In this document: positions 41,570 to 54,188 of the stretch, one piece after another
Position numbering within the stretch: position 1 is the first letter of the stretch
Layout of the letters: every line of letters begins with the position of its first letter
From: Anaeramoeba ignava
Taxonomy: Eukaryota > Metamonada > Anaeramoebidae
Direction of reading: 5' to 3'
DNA length: 64,000 bases
NCBI GenBank assembly: GCA_028826165.1
Contig: JAPDFW010000044.1
Span: 503,501 to 567,500 of the forward strand
Notes under the pieces: model-generated
Told to the model about the DNA's origin: nothing
The model's input: the letters and a program-made list of their open reading frames with translations, nothing else
Databases searched by the model: none
Translations under genes and position numbers: made by a program

Positions 41570-43860
41570 ACTAAATTATTAATCTTTTTAAAATCAATTA
41601 TTTATAAATTATTTAATAATAAATTATTAATCTTTCATTTATTTATTTATTAATAAATTATTAATCTTTTATTTATTTAATAATAAATTATTAATCTTTT
41701 ATTTATTTAATAATAAATTATTAATCTTTTATTTATTTATTAATAATAAATTATTAATCTTTCATTTATTTAATAATAATAAATTATTAATCTTTTCATT
41801 TATTTATTTATTAATAATAAATTATTAATCTTTCTTTTATTTATTTATTTAATAAATAATAAATTATTAATCTTTCATTTATTTATTTATTAATAATAAA
41901 TTATTAATCTTTCTTTTATTTATTTATTAATAATAAATTATTAATCTTTCATTTATTTATTTATTAATAAATTATTAATCTTTCATTTATTTATTATTAA
42001 TAAATTATTAATCATTTATTTATTTAATAATAAATTATTAATCTTTTATTTATTTAATAATAAATTATTAATCTTTTATTTATTTAATAATAAATTATTA
42101 ATCTTTTATTTATTTATAATAAATTATTAATCTTTCATTTATTTATTAATAATAAATTATTAATCTTTCATTTATTTATTTATTAATAATAAATTATTAA
42201 TCTTTTATTTATTTAATAATAATAAATTATTAATCTTTTTATTTATTTATTTATTAATAAATTAATCTTTCATTTATTTATTTATTAATAATAAATTATC
42301 TTTATTTATTTATTTAATAATAATAAATTATTAATCTTTTATTTAATCAATAATAAATTATTAATCTTTTATTTATTTAATAATAATAAATTATTAATCT
42401 TTTATTTATTTATTTATTAATAAATTATTAATCTTTCATTTATTTATTAATAAATTATTAATCTTTCATTTATTTATTAATAAATTATTTATTTATTTAA
42501 TAATAAATTATTAATCTTTCATTTATTTATTTATTAATAAATTATTAATCTTTCATTTATTTATTTATTAATAATAAATTATTAATCTTTTATTTATTTA
42601 TTAATAATAAATTATTAATCTTTTATTTATTTATTAATAATAAATTATTAATCTTTTATTTATTTATTAATAATAAATTATTAATCTTTCATTTATTTAT
42701 TTATTAATAATAAATTATTAATCTTTTATTTATTTATTTAATAATAAATTATTAATCTTTCATTTATTTATTTAATAATAAATTATTAATCTTTTATTTA
42801 TTTATTTAATAATAAATTATTAATCTTTTATTTATTTAATAATAAATTATTAATCTTTTATTTATTTATTAATAATAAATTATTAATCTTTTATTCATTT
42901 ATTAATAATAAATTATTAATCTTTCATTTATTTAATAATAAATTATTAATCTTTTATTTATTTATTTTATAATAAATTATTAATCTTTCATTTATTTATT
43001 TATTAATAAATTATTAATCTTTCATTTATTTATTTATTTAATAATAAATTATTAATCTTTTATTTATTTATTAATAATAAATTATTAATCTTTTATTTAT
43101 TTATTAATAATAAATTATTAATCTTTTATTTATTTATTTATAATAAATTATTAATCTTTCATTTATTTAATAATAAATTATTAATCTTTCATTTATTTAT
43201 TTATTAATAATAATAAATTATTAATCTTTCATTTATTTATTTATTATTAATAAATTATTAATCTTTTATTTATTTATTTATTTATTTAATAATAAATTAT
43301 TAATCTTCCATTTATTTATTTATTAATTATTAATCTTTCATTTATTTATTTAATAATAAATTATTAATCATTAATTTATTTATTTATTTATTTAATAATA
43401 AATTATTAATCTTTTATTTATTTATTAATAATAAATTATTAATCTTTTATTTATTTATTATTAATAAATTATTAATCTTTTATTTATTTATTAATAATAA
43501 ATTATTAATCTTTCATTTATTTATTAATAATAAATTATTAATCTTTTATTTATTTAATAATAATAAATTATTAATCTTTTATTTATTAATAAATAATAAA
43601 TTATTAATCTTTTATTTATTTAATAATAATAAATTATTAATCTTTTATTTATTTAATAATAATAAATTATTAATCTTTTATTTATTTATTATTAATAAAT
43701 TATTAATCTTTCATTTATTTATTTAATAATAAATTATTAATCTTTTATTTATTTAATAATAATAAATTATTAATCTTTTATTTATTTAATAATAATAAAT
43801 TATTAATCTTTCATTTATTTATTAATTAATAATAAATTATTAATCTTTTATTTATTAAAT
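41570..43860. repeat. Minisatellite M1, about 28-36-bp unit, about 2.3 kb
   Basis: About 70 units of TAATAAATTATTAATCTTT(T/C)ATTTATTT. The core AAATTATTAATCTTT is nearly invariant, while the TTTATT and AATAAT spacers vary in copy number. The T/C choice after ATCTT gives two interspersed unit types. It lies between the RhoGAP and SIN3 genes. Confidence 0.92.
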
Positions 43861-44421
43861 TAATCTTTCTTTCTTCAAATTAAACTTTTACATTATTTTA
43901 AATAAAGAATTGAAGATTTAATTTATTTTTATTGTTTTGATCAAATAAAAAGATAATTTATTATTAAGAAATATTAGGGGATTAATTCAATTCAATTCAA
44001 TTCAATTTTTTTTAATTGCTTTTTGCTTTTTGCTTTTTGCTTTTTTTTTAAATTTAACAAAAAAAAACAATAAAAAACAAAAATTAAATTAAATTTTCAT
44101 TTTTTTTCTTTTAATTTCTTTGCAATTTCAAAAAAAAATTGCCTTCTTTAATAATTTTGAAGTAACAAAAAAAGAATAAAAAAAATAAAAGAAACTAAAA
44201 GAAGAAATAACAATAATTTAATTCTAAAATTTTAAAAAAAATTAAAAAAACACCTTTCCCGAAATTTCCAATAATTCAAAACATTAATTTCTGTGTTTAA
44301 AAAAAAAATTTTTTTTTGTTAAATAATTTTTTTTAAACAGAAAAAATTTTTTTCATTTTTTTTTTTAAATAATTTAAAATAAACAAATTATAAAAAAAAC
44401 AAAAACAAAAACAAAAACAAA
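43861..44421 (+). other. Intergenic spacer before SIN3
   Basis: A/T-rich with an (AATTC)n run at 43987-44007, a triple TTTTTGC repeat (44019-44042) and T-run/CAT elements at 44098-44110 and 44341-44360. No gene seen. Confidence 0.6.
44341..44362 (+). promoter_or_regulatory. TTTTTTTCATTTTTTTTT element upstream of SIN3
   Basis: T-run with one CAT step about 65-80 bp before the ATG at 44422. Confidence 0.4.
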
Positions 44422-47400
44422 ATGCAAAACTTAGCAAATGAAAATAATAATAAAAATAGTAATTCAAATTTATCTAGAAATGAAGTTCCTTATTTTTCTA
44501 ATTCGTTAATAAATACATTTCAACAAAAACAAAATCAAGAAGATCAAAATCAAGAAATAAAAGAAATAAATGAAATAAAAGAAATAAATGAACAAAAAAT
44601 TCTTAAATCAGAACAAAAGTAAGTTTAATAGTTAAAAAAAAAATTGATCAAATTTTTTATTCAAATTTTTTATTCATTTAAAATAGTAATAATCAAGAAG
44701 AAACGAGAAAAAAAGAAACAACAAACAAAATACTTGATTTAAATCAAATTCGATTATTTCTTAAAGAAGCACAAAATCAAAATGTTAATATTCCAGAAGA
44801 TTTAATAAATTCAATTGAAAAATATGAAAAAAATGAATTAACTTATGATGAAATTAGTCAAAAAATTGATTATACTTTCCAAAATAATTTTGATCTTTCA
44901 AGATTTTATCACTTCTTTTTTTCACAAAGAAGAATACAAAAACAACAACAGAAAAAAAGACCTAATCCATTTAGTGATTTAGATGTTCAAGCATATTATT
45001 TCAATAGATCAATTGATTTTATTCAAAAAGTGGAAAAAAAATATCAACCAAATTCAAATGAATTTTTACAATTTAAAATCATTTTAGACAAAATACTTTC
45101 AAAACAAATTAATTTGCAAGAAATTATAATTGAAATTCAAAATATTTTCCCATATAACTTAGATTTAATTCAAGAATTTTTAGAAATGATTCCTCCAAAT
45201 AATAAATATGAACAGCAATTAATACACTTTTCATTATTACAAATTCAAAGAAAAAGACAAGAAATGTTGAATAAATCAAATATTCATGTTGAAAAAGGAG
45301 AATCACAAAATGATTCAAATAATATTCAAAAAAATGAACAAAATCCTCAAATTTCATCTCAAATGAAACATCAACATTTCTTCAAGAAAATCAATCAATT
45401 ATTAAAACCTAATTATTATAATGATTTTTTGAAGTGCATAAATTCATTTAATCAAGGATTTTTAACAAAGAAACAACTTCTTTTGCTTGTAAAACCTTTA
45501 TTTGATAAAGATATTTTTACTGAATTTGAGAAATTGATATTATTTGATGATTCAACAGTTACTGAAATTGAAAAATTAGCTCCAGTGCAACAACTTAATT
45601 TCAAAAAATTAAAAAAATGTGGACCTTCTTATCGAGCATTACCTTCTCAAGTTAATATTTTAATTCAAAATTTAATTTAATTCATTTTAATTTTCAAAAT
45701 TTAAAATAAATTTATTTAGTATCATAAAATAAAATGTCAAGCAAGAGGAAAACTTGAAAAATCCATTTTAAATAATAAATGGGTTTCAACTGCTATTGGA
45801 AAAGAAGAAACAAATGCAGAACATGATTTGGAAGATGATCAATTTGAACAAGAAATGCAAAAATTTGAAGAAAAAAGATTTGAAGTTGATATGTCACTTG
45901 AAAGTTTATCAAAAATATTAAAAAGTTTAACAGAAATATCATTAAAAATTGATACAATTTCACAAGAAAAAATTGAAGAATTTGCAAAAAGTAATCAAAT
46001 AATAAGAAATAAATAAATAAATCAAGATCTCATTTCAATTATTTTATTAAATAAATAGATTTCTTAAAAGATCATGTTCATTTAAAAGTTATTAAATTGC
46101 TTTATCAAAAAAATTATAATGGATTTTTATCTTTATTTAATAAATTCCCAAAAGGAGGAATTAAAGTTATTTTAAATACTGCAACAGAAAAATATCAATA
46201 TTTGCAATTAAAGAAAAAAGAAATGAATAATCATTTTGGTAATCTTACAAAAAAATATGCTCAAAAATCAAGAGAAAATCAAATTATAAAATTTCAATCA
46301 CAACAAAAAAGGAAATTAAATGAGAAAAGTAAATTGTCTTATTTTTTTTAGATAATTTTAATTTTAAAAATAAGCAAATCATTTTTAAATTATTAATTCT
46401 TTTAATTTATTACAAAAAATAAAATAAATAGATTTATTAAAAGAAATTGAAATTAGAAAAAATCAAATTGAAGAATCAGATAATATGAATATTGAATCTA
46501 GTGATGAACTTTCAACAAGTGAAACTGAAGATTCTTCATTAAATTCTGAAGATACATTTTCATCTGAAGATTCAAATGAAAATCAAAATCAAAATCAAAA
46601 TCAAAATCAAAATCAGAATGAAAATCAAAATCAAAATCAAAATCAAAATCAAAATCAAAATCAAAATCAAAATCAAAATCAAAATCAAAATCAAAATCAA
46701 AATCAAAATCAAAATGAAAATTCAAATTCAAATGAAAATTCAAATGAAAATTCAAATGAAAATTCAAATGAAAATTCAAATCAAAATGAAAATTTAAAAA
46801 TTTTAGGAAATGGTGAATAATTCAAATGAAAATTCAAATGAAAATTCAAATGAAAATTCAAATCAAAATGAAAATTTAAAAATTTTAGGAAATGGTGAAT
46901 TATTTAATCAAGAAAGAAAAGAAAAAAAGATTCACTTTAAAAAAAGAAATATCAAATATTTAGTATTTGATTTTAATGATTCAATTATTTTTAATGCAAT
47001 ATCCAAAATTACTCAAATTGGAATAGAAAATATTTCAAATTTAAAGAACTTTGAAATAAATAATGAAAAATATTTTTCATCAGTTACAAATTTAATGAAA
47101 AAAATTGATAAAGAATTTGATATTAATAACATTTCCAGTTTTCTAAATGAAAAAGTTAATGAATTTATTAAAAATTTTTTCAATACAAAATCAGAATTAA
47201 CAAAAATTATTGATTTGAAAAATTCCAAAAATCAAAAAGATGAAAATGAAGAAGATCTTAATTATGTTTTAGGAATTTCATTTCCAACTTCAATTCAATC
47301 AAAAATCAAAGTTATTTCACAAATGAAAGGAAACAAATATTTATATTATTTCTTCCGTGTTTATCAAATATTTTATTCAATTCTTCAAAAAGCAAAAAAG

Positions 47401-47838
47401 ATCATTTCTCAAAAAAAAGAATTAGGAACACCAAAATATGATATTAATTCAACAATTCCAATTGATTTACTTCAACATGAATATTTGAAATCAGTCATTT
47501 CAAATCAAAATGAAAAAGCTTATTCTTTTGAATTTTTTCTTGCTTTAATTTCAAAAAGATTAAAAAAAGAAATTTCTAAAAACGAATTTAAACAAAAATT
47601 AAATGAAATATTTGGTCAATATGATTTTCAATTTAGTACTATTTGTGAAGTAATTGGAACATTAATTTTTTCATTTATCAAATTATTTTCAAATCAAAAT
47701 CAAAATCAAAATGAAAATGAGAATGAGAAAACCAAACAAAAACATTTTTTCAATTTCCAATTTCATGAAGTTATGAATTTATCACAAAATCAAGTTGGGA
47801 ATCGATATCAACTTTTAATTTTAAACAAAAAAAACTAA
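44422..47838 (+). CDS. SIN3: SIN3 family transcriptional corepressor
   Basis: Five exons in phase: 44422-44618, 44687-45650, 45720-45990, 46059-46328, 46432-47838. After an Asn-rich start come PAH-like helical domains (RLFLKEAQNQNVNIPEDLIN; FIQKVEKKYQPNSNEFLQFK; FFKKINQLLKPNYYNDFLKC). The HDAC-interacting region follows, with KKCGPSYRALPSQ, NNKWVSTAIGKEE and EKRFEVDMSLESL, all diagnostic for Sin3. The C-terminal Sin3 domain has KYLYYFFRVYQIFYSILQKA and FGQYDFQFSTICEVIG. The last exon has a Ser/Asp/Glu linker and an Asn-Gln/Ser-Asn hexamer tract. An exact 82-bp tandem duplication at its end (46737-46900) creates a TAA at 46818 and shifts frame; without one copy the protein is 1008 residues. 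SIN3 scaffolds class I HDAC complexes on chromatin. Confidence 0.85.
46578..46792 (+). repeat. Hexamer tract of SIN3 (Asn-Gln, then Asn-Ser/Asn-Glu)
   Basis: (AAAATC)n followed by 12-bp AAATGAAAATTC units. Located in the linker before the C-terminal Sin3 domain. Confidence 0.9.
46737..46900 (+). repeat. 82-bp tandem duplication inside SIN3
   Basis: Two copies (46737-46818 and 46819-46900) of a segment ending GAAAATTTAAAAATTTTAGG-AAATGGTGAAT. The landmark ATGGTGAAT lies at 46810 and again at 46892, 82 bases apart. Because 82 is not a multiple of three, the duplication interrupts the frame. Confidence 0.88.
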
Positions 47839-47865
47839 AATAAAAAGAAAAACAAAACACAATTT

Positions 47866-49165
47866 AAATTTAATAATAAAAAATGGAATAAATTTATTAA
47901 TAAAAAATGGAATAAATTTATTAATAAAAATATAATAAATTTATTAATAAAAAATGGAATAAATTTATTAATAAAAAATATAATAAATTTATTAATAAAA
48001 AATGAAATAAATTTATTAATAAAAAATATAATAAATTTATTAATAAAAAATGAAATAAATTTATTAATAAAAAAGTGGAATAAATTTATTAATAAAAATG
48101 GAATAAATTTATTAATAAAAAATAGAATAAATTTATTAATAAAAAATATAATAAATTTATTAATAAAAATATAATAAATTTATTAATAAAAATATAATAA
48201 ATTTATTAATAAAAATATAATAAAATTAATAATAAAAAGTGGAATAAATTTATTAATAAAAAGTGGAATAAATTTATTAATAAAAAGTGGAATAAATTTA
48301 TTAATAAAAATATAATAAATTTATTAATAAAAAAATAGAATAAATTTATTAATAAAAATATAATAAATTTATTAATAAAAATATAATAAATTTATTAATA
48401 AAAAAGTGGAATAAATTTATTAATAAAAATGGAATAAATTTATTATTAAAAATATAATAAATTTATTAATAAAAATATAATAAATTTATTAATAAAAATG
48501 GAATAAATTTATTAATAAAAATATAATAAATTTATTATTAAAAAGTGGAATAAATTTATTAATAAAAAATGGAATAAATTTATTAATAAAAATATAATAA
48601 ATTTATTAATAAAAATATAATAAATTTATTAATAAAAAGTGGAATAAATTTATTAATAAAAATATAATAAATTTATTAATAAAAAGTGGAATAAATTTAT
48701 TAATAATAAAATATAATAAATTTATTAATAAAAATATAATAAATTTATTAATAAAAATATAATAAATTTATTAATAAAAAGTGGAATAAATTTATTAATA
48801 AAAATGGAATAAATTTATTAATAAAAAAATGGAATAAATTTATTAATAAAAATATAATAAATTTATTAATAAAAATATGGAATAAATTTATTAATAAAAA
48901 ATTGGAATAAATTTATTAATAAAAATGGAATAAATTTATTATTAAAAAGTGGAATAAATTTAATAATAAAAAATGGAATAAATTTATTAATAAAAAATAG
49001 AATAAATTTATTAATAAAAAATATAATAAATTTATTAATAAAAAGTGGAATAAATTTATTAATAAAAAGTGGAATAAATTTATTAATAAAAAAGTGGAAT
49101 AAATTTATTAATAAAAAATATAATAAATTTATTAATAAAAAATATAATAAATTTATTAATAAATT
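47866..49165. repeat. Minisatellite M2, left block, about 23-bp unit
   Basis: About 55 units of ATAAATTTATTAATAAAAA followed by one of TATA, TGGA, GTGGA or TAGA. The variable 3-5-bp tail makes a quasi-random string of unit types. Same array as 50610-54065. Confidence 0.92.
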
Positions 49166-49229
49166 AAATAAAAATGAAACAGATTTCTATAATGACGTTT
49201 TTATTTTTTTAATTTTTTTCAATCAAAAA

Positions 49230-49272
49230 AAATATTTTTTTTTCATTTTTTTTCATTTTTCATTTTTTTTCA
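49230..49272 (+). promoter_or_regulatory. TTTTTTCATTTTTTTTCATT elements upstream of the PDI gene
   Basis: Four CAT steps in T-runs ending 7 bp before the ATG at 49279. Confidence 0.45.
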
Positions 49273-49278
49273 CAATCA

Positions 49279-50523
49279 ATGAAGAAAATTACAATTTATT
49301 CAACAATATTATTTCTTTTTTTAATAACAAAAACAAAAACAAAAACAGAAACAAAAGATGTAATTGAACTAAATTATTTAAATTTTGATTCAATCGTTTT
49401 AAAAAATTATGATCAAGATGTATTTGTAGTATTTGCAGCAGAATGGTGTCCCCATTGTCAAAAATTAATGCCTGAATGGAATAAAGCAGCATCTACATTA
49501 AAAGGATTAATAATATTTGGACATGTTGATTCTTCAGATCAAGTTTTAAATCAAAAATATCAAATAAAAGGATTTCCAACAATTAAATTATTCAAACATA
49601 CAAAAGAAGGAGGAGTTAAAGAAGTGATTGATTATAATGGACAAAGAGAATTTAACTCATTGAAAAATTTCGCACTTTCATTTCTTGAATCATATGTTGT
49701 TGATTTGCAAAATGTTGATCAATGGATTTCTTCTACTCAAGACAGAAAAAAAGTTGTTTTATTTCCTTCAAGTAAATTTAATGATGTTCCCCCTTTGTTT
49801 AAAGGTTTATCAAGAGATTTTAGAGGGGATCTTGGTTTCGGTGTTGTTTTCCAAAACAATCCTGATCATAAATATTTAATGCAAATGTTTGGTGTTGATA
49901 ATTCTCCAAAAATCGTTATTCTTGATAAAAATGGTTCTCCAATTTCTTATTATTCGGGAAAAACAGAATATAAACAATTAAAAAAATATTTGAGTTCTTT
50001 TGTTAGTTCAACTTCAGAAAATTTCGAAAATTTTGAAAATGAAAATGAACAAGAAAATGAACAAGAAAATCAAGAAAATCAAGAAAATCAAAAAAATCAA
50101 AATTTTATACATCAAATGACAAACCAAAATTATCAAGATATTTGTTTCCTTCAAAAAAAAGGTCTTTGTGTTATTTTAACTTTATCCGAATTCAACAAAA
50201 ACCAAAATGAAGAAGAAAAAATCTCACTTTTTGAACAAATGATGATTAAATTGAGAAAAGATCCATTATTTAAAAGCTTTTCTTATATTAATTTCCTTGA
50301 AAGTGATATCGATAATTCTAATGATTTTATGGAAAATTTGGGAGATATTACAGATTTATCAAAGAATCATGAATTATTTGTTATCAATCCAAAAAAAAGT
50401 AAAATGGTTGTTTTTGAAGGAAAATTAGAAGATGAATTAGAAGTTTATAATTTTTTGGATCATATCATTTCAGGAGAAGGAAAGTTTATTTCTTTAAATA
50501 AGAATCAAAAAAAAGAACTTTAA
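49279..50523 (+). CDS. Protein disulfide isomerase-like thioredoxin-fold protein
   Basis: Intronless 414-residue frame starting MKKITIYSTILFLFLITKTK, a good signal peptide. One catalytic thioredoxin domain with WCPHC (Cys57 and Cys60) and the cis-proline loop GFPT near residue 99. A redox-inactive thioredoxin-like half follows (FGVDNSPKIVILDKNG), then an Asn/Glu/Gln-rich linker (about 50037-50100) and a further helical C-terminal region. It ends NKNQKKEL, a KDEL-like ER-retrieval tail. One a-domain with CPHC rather than two CGHC domains resembles the P5/PDIA6-type or single-domain protist PDIs. It should oxidise or isomerise disulfides in the ER lumen. The gene is an island between two blocks of the same minisatellite. 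Confidence 0.85.
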   Translation: MKKITIYSTILFLFLITKTKTKTETKDVIELNYLNFDSIVLKNYDQDVFVVFAAEWCPHCQKLMPEWNKAASTLKGLIIFGHVDSSDQVLNQKYQIKGFPTIKLFKHTKEGGVKEVIDYNGQREFNSLKNFALSFLESYVVDLQNVDQWISSTQDRKKVVLFPSSKFNDVPPLFKGLSRDFRGDLGFGVVFQNNPDHKYLMQMFGVDNSPKIVILDKNGSPISYYSGKTEYKQLKKYLSSFVSSTSENFENFENENEQENEQENQENQENQKNQNFIHQMTNQNYQDICFLQKKGLCVILTLSEFNKNQNEEEKISLFEQMMIKLRKDPLFKSFSYINFLESDIDNSNDFMENLGDITDLSKNHELFVINPKKSKMVVFEGKLEDELEVYNFLDHIISGEGKFISLNKNQKKEL

Positions 50524-50609
50524 AAATCAGAAAATAAGAATAAATCAAGAAAGCAAAAATTTTTTTTTTGAATTCCTTTTTTTTCTTTAATAATTTTAAA
50601 TTGGAAAAG

Positions 50610-53600
50610 AGCAATAAATAATAAATATAATAAATTTATTAATAAAAAATAGAATAAATTTATTAATAAAAAGTGGAATAAATTTATTAATAAAAAGTGG
50701 AATAAATTTATTAATAAAAAAATATAATAAATTTATTAATAAAAAGTGGAATAAATTTATTAATAAAAAATATAATAAATTTATTAATAAAAAATATAAT
50801 AAATTTATTAATAAAAAATATAATAAATTTATTAATAAAAAAGTGGAATAAATTTATTAATAATAAAAATGGAATAAATTTATTAATAATAAAAATGGAA
50901 TAAATTTATTAATAAAAAATGGAATAAATTTATTAATAAAAATATAATAAATTTATTAATAAAAAAGTGGAATAAATTTATTAATAAAAATATAATAAAT
51001 TTATTAATAAAAATATAATAAATTTATTAATAAAAAAAATAAATTTATTAATAAAAAATATAATAAATTTATTAATAAAAAGTGGAATAAATTTATTATT
51101 AATAAAAAATAATAAATTTATTAATAAAAATATAATAAATTTATTAATAAAAAATATAATAAATTTATTAATAAAAATGGAATAAATTTATTAATAAAAA
51201 TAGAATAAATTTATTAATAAAAAATGGAATAAATTTATTAATAAAAAATGGAATAAATTTATTAATAAAAATGGAATAAATTTATTAATAAAAATATAAT
51301 AAATTTATTAATAAAAATGGAATAAATTTATTAATAAAAATGGAATAAATTTATTAATAAAAATGGAATAAATTTATTAATAAAAATATGGAATAAATTT
51401 ATTATCAAAAAAAAGTGGAATATATTAATAAAAATATAATAAAATTTTATTAATAAAAATATAATAAATTTATTAATAAAAATAAAAAAAATTTATTAAA
51501 AAAATATAATAAATTTATTAATAATAAAAATATAATAAATTTATTAATAAAAATATAATAAATTTATTAATAAAAATATAATAAATTTTATTAATAAAAA
51601 TATAATAAATTTATTAAAAAAATGGAATAAATTTATTAATAAAAAAATGGAATAAAATTAATAAAAATTAATAAAAATTAATAAAAATATAATAAATTTA
51701 TTAATAAAAATGGAATAAATTTATTAATAAAAAATGGAATAAAATTTATTAATAAAAAAAAATGGAATAAATTTATTATTAATAAAAATATAATAAATTT
51801 ATTAATAAAAATATAATAAATTTATAATAAAAATATAATAAATTTATTAAAAAAATATAATAAATTTATTAATAATAAAAATATAATAAATTTATTAATA
51901 AAAATATAATAAAATTTTGAAATTCAAATTTATTAATAAAAATATAATAAATTTATAATAAAAATATAATAAATTTATTAATAAAAATATAATAAATTTA
52001 TTAATAAAAATAGAATAAATTTATTAATAAAAATATAATAAATTTATTAATAAAAAATATAATAAATTTATTAATAAAAATATAATAAATTTTTAATAAA
52101 AATATAATAAATTTATTTAGTGGAATAAATTTATTAATAAAAAATGGAATAAATTTATTAATAAAAATGGAATAAATTTATTAATAAAAATATAATAAAT
52201 TTATTAATAAAAATATAATAAATTTATTAATAAAAATATAATAAATTTAAAAAAAAAAATATAATAAATTTATTAATAAAAATATAATAAATTTATTAAT
52301 AAAAATGGAATAAATTTAATAATAAAAATAGAATAAATTTATTAAAAAAAATAAATAAATTTATTAATAAAAAAGTGGAATAAATTTATTAATAAAAATA
52401 TAACAAATTTATTAATAAAAAATATAATAAATTTATTAATAAAAATATAATAAATTTATTAATAAAAATATAATAAATTTATTAATAAAAAAATATAATA
52501 AAATTAATAAAAATATAATAAATTTATTAATAAAAAATGGAATAAATTTATTAATAAAAAATATATAAATTTATAAAAAAATATAATAAATTTATTAATA
52601 AAAATAGAATAAATTTATTAATAAAAATAAATAAATTTATTAATAAAAATGGAATAAATTTATTAATAAAAAATATAATAAATTTATTAATAATAAATAT
52701 AATAAATTTATTAATAAAAAGTGGAATAAATTTATTAATAAAAATATAATAAATTTATTAATAAAAATATAATAAATTTATTAATAAAAATATAATAAAT
52801 TTATTAATTATTAATAAAAATATAATAAATTTATTAATAAAAAAAGTGGAATAAATTTATTAATAAAAATATAATAAATTTATTAATAAAAATGGAATAA
52901 ATTTATTAATAAAAATGGAATAAATTTATTAATAAAAATATAATAAATTTAATAATAAAAATATAATAAATTTATTAATAAAAATTGAATAAATTTATTA
53001 ATAAAAAAATAATAAATTTATTATTAAAAATTTAATAAATTTATTAATAAAAAATGGAATAAATTTATTTAAAAAAATGGAAAAATTTATTAATAAAAAT
53101 TAATAAATTTATTAATAAAAATGGAATAAATTTATTAATAAAAATGGAATAAATTTATTAATAAAAATGGAATAAATTTATTAATAAAAAATGGAATAAA
53201 TTTATTAATAAAAAGGTGGAATAAATTTATTAATAAAAATATAATAAATTTATTAATAAAAAAATAATAAATTTATTAATAAAAAATAAAATAAATTTAT
53301 TAATAAAAATATAATAAATTTATTAATAAAAATATAATAAATTTATTAATAAAAATAAAATAAATTTATTAATAAAAATATAATAAATTTATTAATAAAA
53401 ATATAATAAATTTATTAATAAAAAGTGGAATAAATTTATTAATAAAAAAATATAATAAATTTATTAATAAAAATATAATAAATTTAATAAAAAATATAAT
53501 AAATTTATTAATAAATATAATAAATTTATTAATAATAAATATAATAAATTTAATAATAAAAATATAATAAATTTATTAATAAAAATATAATAAATTTATT

Positions 53601-54065
53601 AATAAAAATATAATAAATTTATTAATAAAAATATAATAAATTTATTAATAAAAAATAAATTTATTAATAAATTTATTAATAAAAAATGGAATAAATTTAT
53701 TAATAAAAATATAATAAATTTATTAATAAAAAGTGGAATAAATTTATTAATAAAAAAGTGGAATAAATTTATTAATAAAAATATAATAAATTTATTAATA
53801 AAAAAATAGAATAAATATATTAATAAAAATATAATAAATTTATTAATAAAAATGGAATAAATTTATTAATAAAAAGTGGAATAAATTTATTAATAAAAAT
53901 GGAATAAATTTATTAACAAAAGTGGAATAAATTTATTAATAAAAATATAATAAATTTATTAATAAAAAGTGTAATAAATTTATTAATAAAAAATATAATA
54001 AATTTATTAATAAAAATGGAATAAATTTATTAATAAAAAGTGGAATAAATTTATTAATAAAAAAT
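50610..54065. repeat. Minisatellite M2, right block, about 3.4 kb
   Basis: About 145 units of the same ~23-bp repeat as 47866-49165 (ATAAATTTATTAATAAAAA plus TATA, TGGA or GTGGA). It is more degenerate in the middle (51400-52600), where AATAAATTTATAAT and short units occur, and regular near both ends. Confidence 0.92.
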
Positions 54066-54082
54066 TATTTAAAAAAAAATAT

Positions 54083-54112
54083 TTTTTCATTTTTAATTTT
54101 TCATTTTTTTTC
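54083..54112 (+). promoter_or_regulatory. TTTTTTCATTTTTAATTTTTCATTT-type element upstream of NOC3
   Basis: Two CAT steps in T-runs, about 80-105 bp before the ATG at 54189. Confidence 0.4.
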
Positions 54113-54188
54113 TTAATAAATTTATTTTAAATTTAAAAAAAATTTTTTTTTTTAGAATTAATAAATAAAAATAATAAAGAAATAATAA

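Noticed and set aside
49279-50523. Second catalytic thioredoxin domain in the PDI
   Set aside because: No second CxxC is present; the later region contains only thioredoxin-like strands without active-site cysteines.
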